64,000 nt of DNA. Origin: Aquatica leii (taxonomy: Eukaryota > Arthropoda > Insecta > Coleoptera > Lampyridae). Where the stretch lies: the NCBI GenBank assembly GCA_035610365.1, contig CM069437.1:57126093-57190092 (forward strand), written 5' to 3'. Below are positions 10,978 to 20,756 of the stretch, piece after piece (the first letter of the stretch is position 1; each line of letters starts with the position of its first letter). A program made the translations under genes and the position numbers. A model generated the notes under the pieces. The model had not been told where the DNA came from. It was given only the letters and a program-made list of their open reading frames with translations, and did no database searches.

Positions 10978-11066
10978 ATATTTGGATTCAGGACGTCATT
11001 TTATATAAGAATCACCCGGAATAGTGTCAGGGCTCGATAAAAAATATTTTTTTGCAGACCAGTGTA
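10978..11066 (-). repeat. Right terminal inverted repeat of copy 2
   Basis: The reverse complement begins TACACTGGTCTGCA and follows the left repeat, with a run of extra A/T bases after the first 14 positions. It is followed directly by the ATCAAT target duplicate at 11067. Confidence 0.75.
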
Positions 11067-11072
11067 ATCAAT

Positions 11073-13790
11073 TTGTGTAAATTATCATCTTGTTTTCATA
11101 AAAAGTATGAAAAACGAGTCAAGTGTTTGAATACCGTACATTTATACAGACTTGTAAAGTATGTTTTACACTGATATAAAATAAAAACACGTTTAAATGG
11201 TTTAATTAAAGACATTTGAGTTTAAATGTAAATTGTTAAAAATTCTATATTATTTTAAACTTTTTGTCAAATTTTGACAGGAAAGTCTCTACTGTAATCA
11301 CCATTAGGAAAGTAATAGCAAATCGTAAACCGAATTTCTTTTATAACTATTGATAATAAATAAATATTTTTGTTTTATCAAAGAAATAGACGATTACGCA
11401 TCGAAACCAACAAAATTTACAGAATCTAAAACTATAACGTTTTAAAATGCCAAGAAACATTTATAATAAATTTAGATTTTATTTATTCGGTAGTGTTTAA
11501 CAAAATTCTAAACCAAACCACCACGATATTGTTTTTAAAGACTTTGTATATATTAAATGATAAAGAATTGCTACAATGTGCATCTTTATTAGTATAAACA
11601 GAAATAAATAGACGTTTATTGGCAACAAATCTTCTAAGTGTGACTTAGCAAGATTTCCTTATTACCTTTCAAATGTAAAAAGTTATTCGTCCATAAACTC
11701 AAACTGTGTTTATGATAATTAAATTTAAAAACCACACTAATGGAAACAATAACAAAAATATAAATAATCAAATAAAAAGACACATCTTCACCATTATTTG
11801 AAGATATATAGCTAATTATTACAACGTATATGCGACGTAAAATAAGTAATTCCATTAAATTAAGTAACAGTAAAGCTTTTAAGATTATAGATGTCACTAA
11901 AGAATTATTTTAAGAGCACTTAGAATGAAGTAAAAATACCAAGAACAATACACACTAAAGAATTTTCCGGAAAAGAAAACAAATTGCCACACGTAACAAT
12001 AGCAAGAGGATTATTTAAGATATACTTCCGTCTGAAAATAGAGTTAAACGATTACAAATTGGTGACAGCTTAGAATGTACCATATCTTTTTTTTTCTCGA
12101 AAAGAAAAACAGTGCGCCTTTTTCTATTTCTTTCATAAAAAATAATATTAACATTATCTTTATTTTTTTTTCTCAGCGTGAGCTCAACTTTCGCTACTGT
12201 AATAAACACTTTTCTTTAGAAAACTGAATTTATATGTGAATGTTGTGTGTTTTTGCAGTATATAACAAACATTTTTAGGTTTCATTTACTTATATAATTT
12301 TTCATATAAAAAGGCAAATATTTAATTACAGCGCTTTCGGCTAACTTGATTATTTTAAAATCAACATTTAAGCAATATTTTGTAACATTACCGTCGGATT
12401 TTGCAATGTTTGATATGAAATCGTTTTTAAATATTAAATACATAAATAAACACATTTTTCATTTAATTCTGTACGTATGATTTAATTTCAAATATACTTT
12501 TATTTTAAATTCATGCAAAGTAAAAAGTACAAAAACAAATTTAATAAAACTTTTCATGTTTACTCTATTTTTTGTAATACGGTTTATGTAAAAACATATA
12601 GAAATAACTCATAAAAATACTGAAAAATCTTTAAATTTTTTATTTGAGCAGAATCCTAATTATAAATATGTTACCTTTAACAATTTTTTAAAAGTATTTT
12701 TTATTCCATAACACTACAGCAGCTTCTGACGCAATGTTCTAAGAACATTTTTTGTGATGATTAAGTTCATTGATGTTAATGTGAAATATTATTATTAGTG
12801 TCGAAATTATTTTATAATTTGTAATTTTTGAATGTGCAATAACTATGGGAATAATACTACTAATTGTTTATGTAGTTCTGTTTTTGTACGTAATTAATAT
12901 AAAACTAATAAAATCAAAGAATAATCAAAACAAAATTGATACAGCAAATTATTATAGAACGCGTTTATTTTATACTTACTAAATTATAATATCGTTGTTT
13001 GTTTGTTTTTTTTTAAATAAGACAAAATTTTTCTTACTTGTTTTCATCTTCTTTGACAATTCAAATATAAATTTTTTGTCTCTGCTTATATTTTTATATC
13101 TATCTTATTATTCTTTGATTTTTTAAAAATATTTTTCAAATAAATAGTTATGCTTTTGTGTCTGAAGTTTACCTTGTAAAGTTTTTTTTAAATTTATTTG
13201 TACAGTATTGTATTGCTTTTTAATAATATTCTCTGTTCCACTAAATCAATAATTTTGTTAGTTACATAAACATACATAAAACTTTATTTACATGTGCATA
13301 GAACATTTTTAAAACTTTTTTCTGTATTGGATGTCAACTATTAATACTAAACAGTGTTAAAGAGTGTTACATACAATTTAATAAAGATTATTCCTCCTGA
13401 TATTGGTATACCGGATTAGTTAACTATAAAATCATTTTCATATCTTTTGAACCTTGGGCTGTACCACTGTATCACGTTGCTCTTCGGATGTAATCCTTGT
13501 AATAATTTATGTATTTAAAGCGTAAAGAGACTTTTATGACATCGAAAACCATAAAAGCAAGTTACGCCCATAGTACATACACAACGTTATGCACGGCCAA
13601 AAAATTTGTAATGTAAAAATATTTCTCAAATAAATTGAATTTTTGACACAAATCTAGTGTTGCATGTTGCTTTGATTAAATTTAATTTTTAAAACGTAAC
13701 TATGGTAGCAAGTAAACAGTGGTAGCCATATTGTCTAAAATCTTAGTTTTATTTTGTGTCTGGTTATTGTGCAGTAAAAGGTGGAGAATA
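11073..13790. other. AT-rich non-coding stretch
   Basis: Long A and T runs and short open frames without recognisable motifs. No repeat pair, tRNA-like signal or convincing splice pattern was seen. Probably old intergenic or intronic DNA. Confidence 0.5.
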
Positions 13791-13797
13791 AACAAAG

Positions 13798-14190
13798 TTG
13801 ATGACGCTGCAGAAAAAGCAAGAAACAGTAAATTACTTTCCAAAAAAATATAAAAAAGTGTATAGAAAAACATATAATGAATATCTTAAATGGCGCGACG
13901 AAAGGATTCCATCGAAAACTGTTATTGTGAAAATAGTCTTTTGTTTTATTTTTGTATTTATCAAAAGAAAGAAAACCGTCTTTGATATGGTCTTATTATT
14001 CAATGCTTAAGGCCACTATAAAAACGAACCACAATTTAGATATAAACAGTTACACAAACTTAATGAGGGTTTTAAAGAAAAAATCAGATGAATTCATCCT
14101 AAAAAGTGAAAAGTTTTGACCATGGAAGAGATAGAAGCCTTTATATACCCAGCTTTAGGTGAAATATGTTTAATAAAAAAAATAAATGAT
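13798..14190 (+). pseudogene. Crypton-type tyrosine recombinase relic
   Basis: The first frame reads ...QETVNYFPKKYKKVYRKTYN..., typical of the N-terminal helical domain of the insect Crypton-like recombinase family (FPxKYxxxYxxxYxxFxxW). After an insertion or shift, another frame at about 13988 reads WSYYSMLKATIKTNHNLDI and continues NSYTNLMRVLKKKSDEF, the SAM-like core-binding domain. Then, in a third frame, comes KVLTMEEIEAFI, the linker into the catalytic domain. The catalytic domain with R-H-R-Y residues is not recognisable after 14190. Intact members mobilise Cryptons by site-specific recombination. The family call is by motif memory; frame breaks show it is dead. Confidence 0.6.
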
Positions 14191-14576
14191 TTTTTTTTGT
14201 AATTTAGAAGTGTTTAACAATATAACAATCCACATTACCGATTATCATCAGATACTGGAACCAGAAGAAATCGAATGTTTAGTGTAGTTGACAACTTTAG
14301 ATGACCAAGTTTAGTAGAAATTTGTAAAAAGATGAAGGTTAGAATTTACTCGACGCTGTGTTGAAGAACTACCAGAGTTCTAGTAAAATTAACTTGGTAG
14401 GTCTTTCAAAATCTTCATGATGGCTCTCTAAAAGTATACCGATTTTGAAATATGTAATGTTCCGAGTTTTAAAAACCTGAAAATCGTTTAAATTCTCAAC
14501 ATTATTTTCACATACTGGATAATATAATGCATCCTACTGTAAGTGTATTATAACAGGCACTTAATACACATTTAAT

Positions 14577-14965
14577 AATTGCAAAATTGGTAGTCAACTT
14601 CGTAAACGACGTAGTCAATATTGGTTTATTATCATATAGAAAGCTATGAAAATGTTGTTAGTATTTTAAATTTTAACTACGCAATTTCAAACTATTGTTT
14701 GAATAATAGTGGGAAATTACATTCACTAAATAAAAAGCTTAGTTTTGTTGGTGTAACTGCAGAAACCATCACCAAACATTAGTGGGCAGTTGTTTCGTCC
14801 TATTGGAATTCTTCAGCACCAGGCTACTCTGATGCAGTTTCCACAATTACAACCAACACATTTGACATAGTTATATACGTTTAGTATAAAAATTGCAAAA
14901 TTGGTGGTTAACGCCACCACATAAATAAAAGAACCACTATTGGTTTAATATCATATAGAAAACAC
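14577..14965. repeat. Direct repeat pair flanking a hammerhead-like fold
   Basis: ATTGCAAAATTGGTAGTCAAC at about 14578 and its variant with GGTGGTTAAC at about 14893 are each followed by a version of ATTGGTTTATTATCATATAG (14620 and 14938 regions). Two imperfect direct copies of roughly 65-75 bp therefore bracket about 245 bp that includes the hammerhead-like motif at 14781-14820. Tandem or direct repeats around a hammerhead are seen in some retrozymes and Penelope-type repeats; the class here is unknown. Confidence 0.5.
14781..14820 (-). ncRNA. Hammerhead-ribozyme-like motif
   Basis: Minus strand: stem I strand CUGGUG, core CUGAAGA, stem II UCC-AAUA-GGA, core GAAAC, a four-base loop AACU, then GCC where GUC would be the cleavage triplet, and CACUAA closing stem I (GUG/CAC plus a G-U and a U-A pair). 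Farther out, AACTGCA pairs with TGCAGTT. The layout fits a type I hammerhead with a two-base-pair stem III. The U-to-C change at the cleavage triplet should weaken or abolish activity. Confidence 0.5.
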
Positions 14966-15960
14966 AGTTGACAGTAAAAAGATAAAGTCCGCTAGTAATA
15001 CAGTGTATCCCGCTTATTAATAGTCGTCTTGTTATATGGTGCATGAACCATTTAAGTCAATTGTCTTTAGTCAATAGTTTTAGTGCGTTTTGTTAGTAAC
15101 GTAGTTATTCAAACTATTTCATACGCCATCTTCGTAGATGATCTCAACTATCCTAATTGAAACAATAAACATAAACGCGTTTAAATAATTTATTTATTTA
15201 TTGTTTGTCAGAAGTAACATCTCACATTTTACTAAAGGGCTATTTATTACTCAATCTAAAATAATATTTTAATAATTGTTATTTAATGATAGTTACAATT
15301 CTAATTTCGTTAATTAGTTTAATGTGATCTAGTTGTCATTTGTGTGTCGAACAAGTACGATCGATTAATGTATTTGTATTTAGAAAAAATGTTACGTGCA
15401 TTAATTACTGATGTAATACCCTGTATATTCATTACCTTCAAGTTAGATTTCTGTTTTTGACGCCTTGTGCCGAGTGTAGTTTTATTCTATTTCTTGTCAA
15501 GACGTCAAACCGTCAACTACTTAAAATCGTGCTTGTGATAAATGATTCTGAATCTTACAAAAGCGGCGTTAATGAATATAAAATTCTAATTTGAGAACGC
15601 ATTTTGAAAAGGTTCTTTGGTAATTTCCTTCTTAATTTGATAACACGTATAAGCACGTTCCGCCACGTTTTTTGCTACATGTTTCGATGCATTATCGATC
15701 GATGAGGTATTAATATCGACAAATACCTTCACGAAACGATTATAATTCTAGAAAGCCTATGTTCAAACTAAAAACGAAGCCTTGACAAGAACTTTTCTCA
15801 AAGATACTACTTTTTATGCGTCAGTCGATTGCCAACCTTTTACTAATTGCGAAAAACAGCATTCGATACATCGTGTTATTATATCTAATTTCTTTTAGTA
15901 TTAACAAATTTGTAGATTTCTACTTTCGTGAGTCATTGTGTTGACACGATTTGCTATTCA
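14966..15960. other. Non-coding stretch upstream of candidate exon
   Basis: No coding frame or repeat stands out. Base composition is somewhat less AT-rich than the preceding 3 kb, and possible upstream exons of the transcript proposed for 15973-21123 would lie here, but I could not identify one. Confidence 0.35.
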
Positions 15961-15972
15961 TAATTATTTTAG

Positions 15973-16021
15973 GCCTACTCAACGAGGAAAACGTTTTCTT
16001 CGGGCAAGTACTGGATTGTGG
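15973..16021 (+). other. Candidate exon A (49 nt)
   Basis: Bounded by AATTATTTTAG just upstream and GTAAGTTTT just downstream, both good splice consensus matches. It is richer in G+C than its flanks. Frame 1 reads AYSTRKTFSSGKYWIV plus one base and joins in frame to the exon at 19199. No protein family recognised; it could equally be an untranslated exon or chance. Confidence 0.3.
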
Positions 16022-16649
16022 GTAAGTTTTATTTAATTATTTTGTCGCTGTCAAAAAAAGTCACTCACGGAATTTAGCTTGTTTTACAATTACACAATTA
16101 CCATAGTTGTTTCAATACCATTTAAGTATTTTCAATAGTTATTTCTATGATATCGCATGCTGTGAACCATAGTTATTTATCATGTAATTTTTCTTCGCTT
16201 ATCGTCACCCTATGTGTAACTTATGTATTGTGTGTTGCTGATACTTCCAGCATTTATGTGTTTAGAATGTACTATAAAATTTCCAGAGCTCGTTGTTAAT
16301 AATCTACGTTATTAAATTATAGTTGTTATAACTATTTTATCTTTCCTTTATGGTAACATATCTTTTTCTTTTTTTGTGGTTACACGAACATCAGTGTAAC
16401 AAGGATTACAAAGCTTGGACCTTCTGTCCTGATCAAAACAGAAGTTTTACTTTATAAAAGATCTGGCGCCCTTTAAATATTATTTATTTGAACCTCCTCT
16501 ATCTACGACTGTGTGAGTTGGCCGTGCAAGGTTTGTAAGACCTATAAGCTTGTAACAAAAATTACTACAGTTAGGAAGAAAAATTGATGAGATAAATGCA
16601 AACATAAACTGACATATAGGAAAAATAAAAAAACGAAACCATAAATTAC

Positions 16650-17060
16650 CAGGCAAGGAAAATCGAGAAACTAAAAAATAAGTTGATTTTTGGAAAACCC
16701 GAAATCACAGAGGAAGAATTAGACACTATAAAAAAGAAGATCCTAGAAATAATAAAGAAGATAATAATGGTTTAACTGGAAAAAAATAAGATTTTATCAA
16801 CAGAGTGGGGAAGAGGAAAGTAAATGAAAACAGACTAGTAAAAATGAGGATCACACAATATTGAAAAAATGGGAGTTTATAAAAAAACACAAAAAAGGAA
16901 TGAGTGATGACCTCGACAAGAAGACAAGAAAAGAGAAGGAACAATTAATCACAATGGATGCTAAAAAAAGGCTAAGACCAGTAATAAGGAATAATAAACT
17001 GCTAATAAATGAAGAAGAGTGGTGCATTAAAAACATTACAAGAGAAAAATAAGGAAGTAA
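16650..17060 (+). pseudogene. LINE ORF1-like (RNA-binding, L1-ORF1-type) relic
   Basis: The pattern IGKRKVNENRLVKMRI (about 16805-16850), then KKWEFIKKHKKG, GMSDDLDKKTRKEKE and NNKLLINEEEW at about 16861-17030, follows the layout of RRM plus C-terminal domain ORF1 proteins (GK.R.VLVKF ... KRE.I.KN...KLKG..I..DLTKEER...KLIINGE.Y). Such proteins coat the element RNA. The frame shifts at about 16860 and at 17052. Similarity is by pattern only. Confidence 0.5.
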
Positions 17061-17384
17061 TAACACGTAATGATGCAAATCTACAGATGAAGAAGAACCA
17101 AACCCTGCCCGGGAAGCAATATTAAAAAAGAAAAACCCGACACAGACCGTACTAACACCCTACCAAAACAAAAGACTGGGCTCACAAGCGGAAGATTTAA
17201 ACAAAACACTTAAGAACTTCACAAAGACAAATCAAAACCAACTAATTCTAAAAAACTGTTAGGAAATAAAAACCAGACGGCAGTAAAAAAGACGAGGACA
17301 GTAAGCAAGAAAAAAAGACAAATGAGAACAATAACGTCAAAGATAGAAGAATAAAGGAAAAGTAAAGTACATAAAATAAAAACA

Positions 17385-18900
17385 AAAACATGGAATGGGA
17401 TAGGAACATGGAATATAAATACAATCAAAAAGAAAAAGACAGTGATAAAAATAAAAAAAAGAAAATACAAATAATAGGACTGAGCGAAACAACAAAAAAA
17501 GGAAAGAGAAACACAAAATTAACAAACAAACACGTAACATGCTACGCCGGAGTCGACACAGGAAAGAGAGCAAAACGAGGAGTAGAAATAATAATAATAG
17601 AGAAACTAAACAAACAAATAATAAAACGGAAAATTGTACACTCAAAAGTAATACTAGTGACAATAAAATTCTAACAGAAAATAAACATTATACAAAGAGC
17701 AAGTAGAAGAGTTGTACAACAATTGACAAGAAATACTGCATGAAGCAAGAAAAGAAACAGAACCATCCATAATAATGAGCGCCTGGAATGCAAGAATAGA
17801 GAACGACCAATATAAAGGCGTGGGATGCATGGGAAAATATGGAAAGCAAACAGTAAACCATAACTAAAAGAAAATGATCGAGTTCTGTCAAAGAAATGAT
17901 TTGTTAAAACGAAGAACAAAACGTATAAAGCTTGATAAATTATATAATATTTACACGAAGACTAAGAGAGATTAAAACCAAAAAAATTAGAGCAATAAAA
18001 AATAAGCAACAGGAACTCAAAGTAAAAATAATAGAAGTACTAGAAGTTTGGAAAAAGTTCTATTCAGGGAAATTTAAAGGAGAATTAAACAAGAGTAGAA
18101 CTACAGGAAGCAATAAAACAGATTAAAATAGAAAAAAACAAGTGGAGAAGACGAAACAGCGCCAGAAATGCTTAAACAAATGTTTAGATAGAACATAATG
18201 GCTACAAGAAATATTAAACGACGCGTGGAAATCAAATACATAAAAAAGAAAAGTCAACAAACTATAAAAATTGCAGAGCAATATTCTTAGCCCAAACCAC
18301 ACTAAAACTATATACAAGAACACTGGAAAAAGTATATGTAGAACACAAACTTGAAGAAAAACAAATGGCATTCTGAACAGGAAGACAGACAAGAACAACA
18401 TTTATCTACCAAAAATAGTAATAGAAAGAGCACTAGAAGAGGATAAAGAGCTACACTTGATATTCATAGATTTCAAAGCAGCGTTCGATAGCGCTGAGAA
18501 ATAATATGAAATAGCCTAGAAGAACCGACACAAGTTATCCAAATAATTGAAAAAACACGTTCAAAACAGTAAAAAGGAAAGTACAAATCGCAGGACAACG
18601 GTCAGTTAAATTTGAGATGAGAAAAGGAATAAAGCAAGGAGACAGCCTAAGCCCACTTTTATTCTCGATAATAATGAACAGAATAAACCAAGAAAAAAGA
18701 AGACTTAAAAACGACAATAGCATACAAAAAGCTAGAACCCATATCAATAAATAGCTTATTATATGCGGACGATGTAGTTCTAATAGCGGACTCAAGAAAA
18801 AAATTCAGGATTTATTAATGAATAACGACCGACTGACAAAAAATAGTAAAAAAAGAGAAACCAGGAAACAGAAAAAGATCAAGAAGAAAATGACTAGGCC
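17385..18900 (+). pseudogene. LINE endonuclease-reverse transcriptase relic
   Basis: The endonuclease starts near 17390 with GTWN-like sequence in a shifted frame, then IQIIGLSETTKKGK, CYAGVDTGKRAKRGVEIII, and later GVGCMGKYGKQTVN and MIEFCQRNDLL (about 17815-17905). RT: LHLIFIDFKAAFDS (about 18450-18490, motif A with Asp), RKGIKQGDSLSPLLFSIIMN (about 18620-18680) and, in another frame, LLYADDVVLIAD (about 18752-18788, motif C with both Asp). Tail: NLGTYRKASKE near 18950. The catalytic motifs survive, but there are at least six frame breaks, so it is an inactive copy. Confidence 0.7.
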
Positions 18901-19198
18901 AGATAGAAGAACAGGGAAGAAAAAAAGGAAAAACAAAGAAAAAGATGAAAAATTTAGGAACTTATAGAAAAGCATCAAAGGAATGAGTTAAAGAGGACCC
19001 TGACCCACAATCCGACGCTTAAAAGGCCAAAAGGAAATGAGAAAAACAAGATGTATTTAGCTATGTACCTATGAACATTTTGTGATTTGGAATTCACTCT
19101 CTTACTTTTGTTTTTTTCTGCGTTGATACACTCTAGTCAGAATAAATTTTAGTAATACTTTCATTATGACGTACTTTTGTTTTATTCTTAACACACAG

Positions 19199-19344
19199 AT
19201 GTGATGAGAGTTTGGAGACTCTTTTCTGTACCCCAAACCTACTATTCTCTACTCGCGAAGAAAAGTGGCACCGATTCACCACTTTACTTTGGGTACTACA
19301 ATCTCAACCCACGACCATTTCCGATACTAAGCCAGCCAAAACAA
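19199..19344 (+). other. Candidate exon B (146 nt)
   Basis: Preceded by a pyrimidine-rich tract ending in ACACACAG and followed by GTGAGT, a strong donor. Two of the three frames are open through its length, unusual in this AT-rich DNA, and it is clearly G+C-richer than its flanks. The frame continuing from exon A reads VMRVWRLFSVPQTYYSLL..., 49 codons, and joins in phase to the segment at 20699. I recognise no domain. Confidence 0.35.
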
Positions 19345-20698
19345 GTGAGTCAAATAATTTTCTTTTTGTATCTTAACCTTTGCAATTAGATTGTTACATG
19401 TCAGAGGTTGTTTGTAAATTGTGCAACATATCCACTTGACAAAATTGCAGTGGTGTGCACTTCCCTAATTTATATTTTAGTTCAAAATTCAATGGTTTGT
19501 GATCTGTAAACAACATGAATTTTCTACCATCTCAAAATTGCTTGAAATTTGCCTAAGTACTGCGTTTTTCCTCTGTGTTAGAACTATCTAAAAATTTGTT
19601 CAATGGGGTTTTATTTTTTTAAAACCGCTATTAAGGTCGTTATGTCTGGAGTAGTCCGCTACATCAAATGTGCTGGGGAAGACGTACTCAAAGTGTTTAG
19701 TCAAATTCACTTATTGGGTTAATTACACGTCCTTTATGAAAACAATTGTAAAATGGCGTCGTTCCGTTATCTTTTACTTTTTTAGCGAATTTTGTGGGAT
19801 TGTCACACTGCTTTTATACACGGTTATCTCAAGGAGATGTAACCTATAGAGTCTACCTTATTTGATAAAATCAGAAAGAACTAAAGATGACTAGCACTTT
19901 TTCTGAAATCTCAGTATTGCATAGTTCGTTAATTGTCTTTACTTCTGTAATTAATCAATCTACTTTATGCATATTACTTTAATGTAAAAATTGCATTTTG
20001 AATTTCCGATTTGAATTACATTTTAAGGCCTGTCGTGTAGACTACTTACATCACATTTCTATTTTTCGATCTTATTTAATGCTACATATCCTAATGTCTC
20101 ACGTTATTTAGTTTTTTGAATTTTGTAAAATTAGTCATACTGATTTACCACCACGAATAACGTAAGTTGGTGGGAGATTTTGACGCTAAAATAAGTTTGT
20201 TTTCGCTTATGACGTAGTTTTCTATTTGAAAGCACTAATGAAAACCACAAAAGATTAACAAATTTGCTACTTACCAGCACATGTTCGCTTGAAACTAGTC
20301 GTTAGGTGAGAATGTATTCTGTAAATTTAACGTTTATTAAAATTTGTCTTTTAGATGTACTTCCTCAAGAATTAATCTGCATTATGGCTATTCATACACA
20401 AATTTTTGCTGGGTTGACAAAATTAAATACCTTTTGGTAGGTTTTACAAAATGGCGATTTAACGATTTTAATCTATTGTTCTGTTAGTGCGTTTTTTTGC
20501 TTTTTTAGCATTGGTTTCCTTCTTCTTCAGATGTGGCTATTACTTAGGTTCACGGCTATGGTTATGAACTCATCTGGGAATTACTGTTCGTGCTATCACT
20601 CGAAGTAGCGACATTTCGATTTACGCTATTATCAACGTAAATGGTTATAGACACCCGGATGTCAACGTAATCACTTACTGGACATCTACAAAACACAG
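19345..20698. other. Presumed intronic non-coding stretch
   Basis: No mobile-element motif or open frame was recognised. If the candidate exons are real, this is the intron between B and C. Confidence 0.35.
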
Positions 20699-20756
20699 GT
20701 CAGATCCTTCCGTTTATTTGTTAACAAAGATCTAGTTAAGCTGTACCGTGGCTCGC
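20699..20756 (+). other. Candidate exon C (58 nt)
   Basis: The upstream AAACACAG has a weak pyrimidine tract; the donor GTAAGTATT is strong. The frame that continues from candidate exons A and B reads VRSFRLFVNKDLVKLYRGS with one base left over. A possible terminal segment follows an acceptor TTTATTTTGTAG at 21080-21091: it would add about ten codons to TAA at 21121, and an AATAAA lies near 21222. All of this is inference from splice-like signals. Confidence 0.25.

Larger units (their letters stand above)
8786..11066 (+). mobile_element. MPRECKN-type element, copy 2, with terminal inverted repeats
   Basis: The element is 2,281 bp. The left end (AACACTGGTCTGCA at 8786) and the reverse complement of the right end (TACACTGGTCTGCA, ending at 11066) match. 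The match continues inward for about 80 bp with small gaps, through GATTCTTATNTAAAATGAC and CTCCTGAATCCAA. ATCAAT sits immediately outside on both sides (8780-8785, 11067-11072), a 6-bp target duplication. The only coding region is the Cys-rich protein relic at 9392-10763. Terminal repeats plus target duplication are what a cut-and-paste DNA transposon leaves; I cannot place it in a named superfamily. A second, older copy lies at 1608-5905. Confidence 0.7.
16560..19065 (+). mobile_element. Non-LTR retrotransposon (LINE) with ORF1, endonuclease and RT relics
   Basis: A strongly purine-rich (A/G) strand carries, in order, an ORF1-like nucleic-acid-binding region (16650-17060), an apurinic-type endonuclease (17380-17930), a reverse transcriptase (18250-18830) and a C-terminal tail (18880-19060). 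The A-richness makes long F/L/V-rich antisense frames, which are artefacts. It lies in the interval between candidate exons A and B, in the same orientation. Domain content suggests an I/Jockey/R1-like or L1-like element with a separate ORF1; the clade is not resolved. Many stops. Confidence 0.65.

Noticed and set aside
16726-18795. Several minus-strand open frames of 70-108 codons rich in F, L, V and S, resembling membrane proteins
   Set aside because: They are antisense to the A/G-rich LINE coding strand; TTT, CTT and TCT codons there produce hydrophobic frames by composition alone.
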